DNA of 64,000 nucleotides from a virus, in the IMG/VR virus record IMGVR_UViG_3300034356_000326, positions 37,653 to 101,652 of that record, one strand, 5' to 3'. A model generated the notes under the pieces. The model was given only the letters and a program-made list of their open reading frames with translations. It was not told where the DNA came from and did no database searches. A program made the position numbers and the translations under genes. Shown piece after piece: positions 61,969-64,000 of this stretch (positions are counted from its first letter, which is position 1; every line of letters begins with the position of its first letter).

Positions 61969-62524
61969 GGTCTGCATCATTTGGTTCAGGATCATATTCA
62001 GTGAGGTCATCTTCATCTAAATCATCCTCCCAATCCTCATCATCATCATCATCGTATTCATGCTCATCCACAAAACTTACATGTCTAATAGTCACCTTAT
62101 CATGAAAAAAGACTACATTTCTATGTATACCTTCTTCATCTTCAGAGTCAAATACTTCCAATGCTATATCACCATTCTCACCATCTTCACCATAAACATA
62201 GGCATTAATGATTTGAACTGTGAGGTCTTCCAAGTCATCAGAACTATCACCTTGGTCCCACCAACCTATTTGGTCAGGTGTTGCAAGGATTTCTTCTTTA
62301 TCATCCTTATTCTGTGTTGGCATAACAATGTATGGCTCAACTGGTGCACCATTGAAAGCAATGTAGCTTTCCATATCTTGTGGTATGTGTGTTAGTTCAT
62401 GGAGTTGTAGGTATTCATATACCTGTCCATAAACCACATCCTTTTGCTTTGATGCAAACCACATGCCTTTCTCTAGTTGTCTAGGCATATATGATTTGAA
62501 TACAAGTTTAGCTAGTGTAAACAT
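61955..62524 (-). CDS. Acidic hypothetical protein
   Basis: This 189-residue protein has a globular first part (MFTLAKLVFKSYMPRQLEKGM...) and an extremely acidic C-terminus (DDDDDEDWEDDLDEDDLTEYD). Acidic tails are typical of DNA mimics or of partners of basic proteins. It follows a -7 element. Not recognised. Confidence 0.55.
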   Translation of the reverse strand: MFTLAKLVFKSYMPRQLEKGMWFASKQKDVVYGQVYEYLQLHELTHIPQDMESYIAFNGAPVEPYIVMPTQNKDDKEEILATPDQIGWWDQGDSSDDLEDLTVQIINAYVYGEDGENGDIALEVFDSEDEEGIHRNVVFFHDKVTIRHVSFVDEHEYDDDDDEDWEDDLDEDDLTEYDPEPNDADHETE

Positions 62525-62549
62525 ATCGTGTGTTTTTAGTGTATGTTAG

Positions 62550-62557
62550 CAAATATA
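62550..62557 (-). promoter_or_regulatory. -7 element ahead of the acidic protein gene
   Basis: Minus strand TATATTTG, about 26 bases before the ATG at 62524. The -33 TTG is not apparent, so moderate confidence. A terminator-like hairpin lies just upstream. Confidence 0.4.
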
Positions 62558-62576
62558 GGTTAATTAGTTAATATAA

Positions 62577-62603
62577 GGACCCAGCTAGGGGAAGCTGAGC
62601 CCT
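62577..62603 (-). terminator. Terminator-like hairpin upstream of the acidic protein gene
   Basis: In minus-strand RNA GGGCTCAGC pairs with GCTGGGTCC over nine bases with two wobble pairs (which do not exist in plus-strand RNA), loop TTCCCCTA, then TTATATT. It probably ends the upstream transcript. The remaining bases to 62667 are AT-rich and hold nothing I recognise. Confidence 0.5.
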
Positions 62604-62667
62604 ATATATCTCACACAAACTAACCACTAATATTGTATTGTTATAAAGTCAGGTAATTCGTTCATGG

Positions 62668-62946
62668 CTAAAGTGTGTTAGTTAATTTCTCTTGTTTATA
62701 TTCTTCCACTGCTATTTTAAGCTTCTCTCTTTGTTGATGAGCATAATCTTCAGTGACAAAACTAAGCTCCATCGTGTTATCTGTTCCTGGTTCAGAACAG
62801 CGTCCACCATACTTAAGCTTACCTAAATGTCCCCAAAAGTACATATCTCTAACCATCTCAATGGCTTCGAGTTCGTCTTCTGTCTCTCTAATAATCTTAT
62901 AACCACTCAAGTTGTTGTTGTCATCCCTAATTAGTTCTAGTTTCAT
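62668..62946 (-). CDS. Small acidic hypothetical protein
   Basis: This 92-residue protein (MKLELIRDDNNNLSGYKIIR...) has a short alpha/beta fold with DELEAIEMVRDMYFWGHLG and HQQREKLKIAVEEYKQ. It follows the structured noncoding stretch at 63058-63280. Not recognised. Confidence 0.5.
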   Translation of the reverse strand: MKLELIRDDNNNLSGYKIIRETEDELEAIEMVRDMYFWGHLGKLKYGGRCSEPGTDNTMELSFVTEDYAHQQREKLKIAVEEYKQEKLTNTL

Positions 62947-63057
62947 AATCGTGTGTTTAGAATGTGTGTGTAAAAAGCGAATATATAGCCTAATGTTGCC
63001 TCAGCTGTATATTCTTATGTGTATGTCATAACGCAACAAATAAAATCCCTCTGTACT

Positions 63058-63151
63058 CAAATGTATAATCTGTGGTTCAGGCTCATACGTCCTTTATGAT
63101 AGTCCACCCTACCTCTATGTCTAGACCATAGATTAATTGATTATACATTTG
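63058..63151 (-). ncRNA. Candidate structured RNA 1 (three-way junction)
   Basis: A perfect 13-base inverted repeat (CAAATGTATAATC at 63058-63070 with GATTATACATTTG at 63139-63151) closes a domain containing one hairpin (CTATG 63115-63119 with CATAG 63127-63131) and a composite stem (GTGG 63072-63075 with CCAC 63104-63107, then TCATA 63083-63087 with TATGA 63095-63099). These form a three-way junction. The strand is assigned from its neighbour. Together with candidate 2 it fills the gene-free stretch 62947-63297. Confidence 0.45.
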
Positions 63152-63184
63152 TCTATCCTTGGGAAATAGAAATGGTACATTAAA

Positions 63185-63280
63185 TGATTAAATAGCTGTA
63201 TTACAATTCAATTACCTCCAAGCAAATAAGCTTGATAGGACGTAATAGGTCATGCATAACCTTTTACAACTATTTAATCA
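63185..63280 (-). ncRNA. Candidate structured RNA 2 (three-way junction)
   Basis: A 16-base stem (63185-63200 with 63265-63280) is complete only in minus-strand RNA, where one pair is U-G; in the plus strand it is a mismatch. Inside are AGGTT...GACCT (63246-63262 region, again with a minus-strand wobble) and CAAGC/GCTTG (63219-63234). This again gives a three-way junction. The strand-specific wobbles favour a minus-strand RNA. Confidence 0.5.
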
Positions 63281-63297
63281 ATATAATAAAGAGCAGA

Positions 63298-63537
63298 CTA
63301 ATTGCCTGCTCCAATATCCTGAACAAAATAGAACTCACCACCATGAATGAGTCTAATACCACCATATAATATACCATCTATATGAACAAACTTATCCAAC
63401 ACACCTTGTATTGGCAATTCCATAGACTTAATACTATCAATAGAGACTTGTTCACTCTCTATAAAGAAATCATCCTTACTAATAGGACTAATGTTATTGC
63501 CAAATAATGTATAGGCAAGTTGTTGTGCGTTATTCAT
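63298..63537 (-). CDS. Small hypothetical protein
   Basis: The 79-residue product (MNNAQQLAYTLFGNNISPIS...) has IPLQ-type strands (MELPIQGVLDKFVHIDGILYGGIRLIHG) and ends FVQDIGAGN. It precedes the structured noncoding region in the direction of transcription. Not recognised. Confidence 0.5.
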   Translation of the reverse strand: MNNAQQLAYTLFGNNISPISKDDFFIESEQVSIDSIKSMELPIQGVLDKFVHIDGILYGGIRLIHGGEFYFVQDIGAGN

Positions 63538-63700
63538 ATAAATGCTATTTAATGCTATATATATTGTATTGTATAGCGTGAATTAATGTATCTTGAAAAG
63601 ATAGCTAAAAGGGCCTATTAAGCACACACCTCTTCAAACATTCACACGAAATATATTGATTATCAGTGTGTTATATTGTCTGAAGTCTTGATGTTGTATA

Positions 63701-63724
63701 AAAAAGGGGGCACGAGGCCCCCTT
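63701..63724 (-). terminator. Intrinsic terminator after the 63729 gene
   Basis: In minus-strand RNA AAGGGGGC pairs with GCCCCCTT over eight bases (loop CTCGT), followed by TTTTATAC. Five bases downstream of the 63729 gene, so it ends that transcript. The 160 bases up to the next gene (63538-63700) hold a short TATCTT/AAGATA hairpin and otherwise nothing clear. Confidence 0.75.
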
Positions 63725-63728
63725 AATG

Positions 63729-63998
63729 CTAGTAAGCAGCTAGTTCTTCGTAACTAACAGCTTGCTTAGCAGTGCTATCAATTACAAATTCTTCTTCTTC
63801 ACCACCTTTACCAACTGGTGCACAGATTGTAGTGATCTTACCATCAAGGCTTTCACAAATGTTAAGCTTCAAAATGGCAGCAATCACGTCTCTTTTAGGT
63901 GCCCCATTATCAAGAGCGTTCTTCACAGTCAAGCTAACTCTCTTACTTAATGGACAAGTGGTGCTTGTACCATCTTTTAGTGTTAATACCATTGACAT
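63729..63998 (-). CDS. Small hypothetical protein
   Basis: This 89-residue protein (MSMVLTLKDGTSTTCPLSKR...) has a helical middle (NALDNGAPKRDVIAAILKLN) and an acidic GGEEEEFVID stretch. It starts two bases from the window edge; a Met at residue 3 is another start choice. Not recognised. It stands alone in front of a strong terminator, as many single early transcripts do. Confidence 0.5.
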   Translation of the reverse strand: MSMVLTLKDGTSTTCPLSKRVSLTVKNALDNGAPKRDVIAAILKLNICESLDGKITTICAPVGKGGEEEEFVIDSTAKQAVSYEELAAY

Positions 63999-64000
63999 TG

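Noticed and set aside
62947-63297. A tRNA gene in the noncoding gap.
   Set aside because: No seven-base acceptor stem, no T-loop GGTTCRANNCC and no anticodon arm on either strand; the repeats fit other structures.
63538-63700. A regulatory RNA around the TATCTT/AAGATA hairpin.
   Set aside because: The stem is short, with a three-base loop, and there is no wobble or repeat evidence beyond chance in an AT-rich sequence.

Overview
The window is about 64 kb of an AT-rich, densely packed double-stranded DNA phage genome. It most likely comes from a crAss-like phage (order Crassvirales) of the Cellulophaga phi14:2 type, infecting a member of the Bacteroidota. The reasons are: a giant protein with the DFDID metal-binding loop of the crAss-like virion RNA polymerase, followed by a second giant multidomain protein; Bacteroidota-type promoters (TTG, 18-20 bases, TAnnTTTG) ahead of several transcription units; structural and lysis genes on the plus strand facing a replication block on the minus strand; and a compact family B DNA polymerase. 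All three stop codons end genes, so I see no stop-codon recoding. The family assignment is inference from these features; no search was run.

Layout. 1-9.9 kb (+): virion RNA polymerase (5' end outside the window) and a 1744-residue polyvalent cargo protein. 10.0-15.4 kb (+): two long fibres built of Gly-Ser/Thr collagen-like repeats, one ending in a self-cleaving S74 chaperone, and a small tail-region protein. 15.4-23.7 kb: a modification island with three 2-oxoglutarate/Fe(II) oxygenase-like proteins and at least five glycosyltransferases (one TibC-like, one with three apparent domains), mostly on the minus strand. 23.7-27.2 kb (+): a DUF6165 protein and a lysis block (holin candidates, GH19 endolysin, overlapping spanin candidates). 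27.3-30.7 kb (+): a third Gly-Ser/Thr fibre, another glycosyltransferase, small proteins with threonine-run C-termini and a Dps-like protein. 30.7-33.9 kb (+): eight small genes, seven of them for lysine-rich proteins sharing short motifs.

33.9-64 kb (-): a second small surface-sugar cassette, then GroES-like, HNH, dUTPase, RecA, B12-dependent ribonucleotide reductase, PD-(D/E)XK and HNH nucleases, an rIIA/rIIB-like pair, a uracil-DNA glycosylase relative with an altered active site, primase, SSB-like protein, Sak4-like ATPase, SF2 helicase, DnaB-like helicase, a SET-domain protein and DNA polymerase B. After these come many very small early-type genes. The only gene-free stretch over 300 bases (62947-63297) can be folded into two tandem three-way-junction RNAs.

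How it fits together. The polymerase and cargo protein probably enter the cell with the DNA and start transcription. Host-type promoters, several fused to hairpins, then drive individual units. Replication proteins copy the genome. The fibre genes sit next to enzymes able to hydroxylate and glycosylate Ser/Thr-rich repeats, suggesting that the phage decorates its own fibres; changing the host surface is the main alternative.
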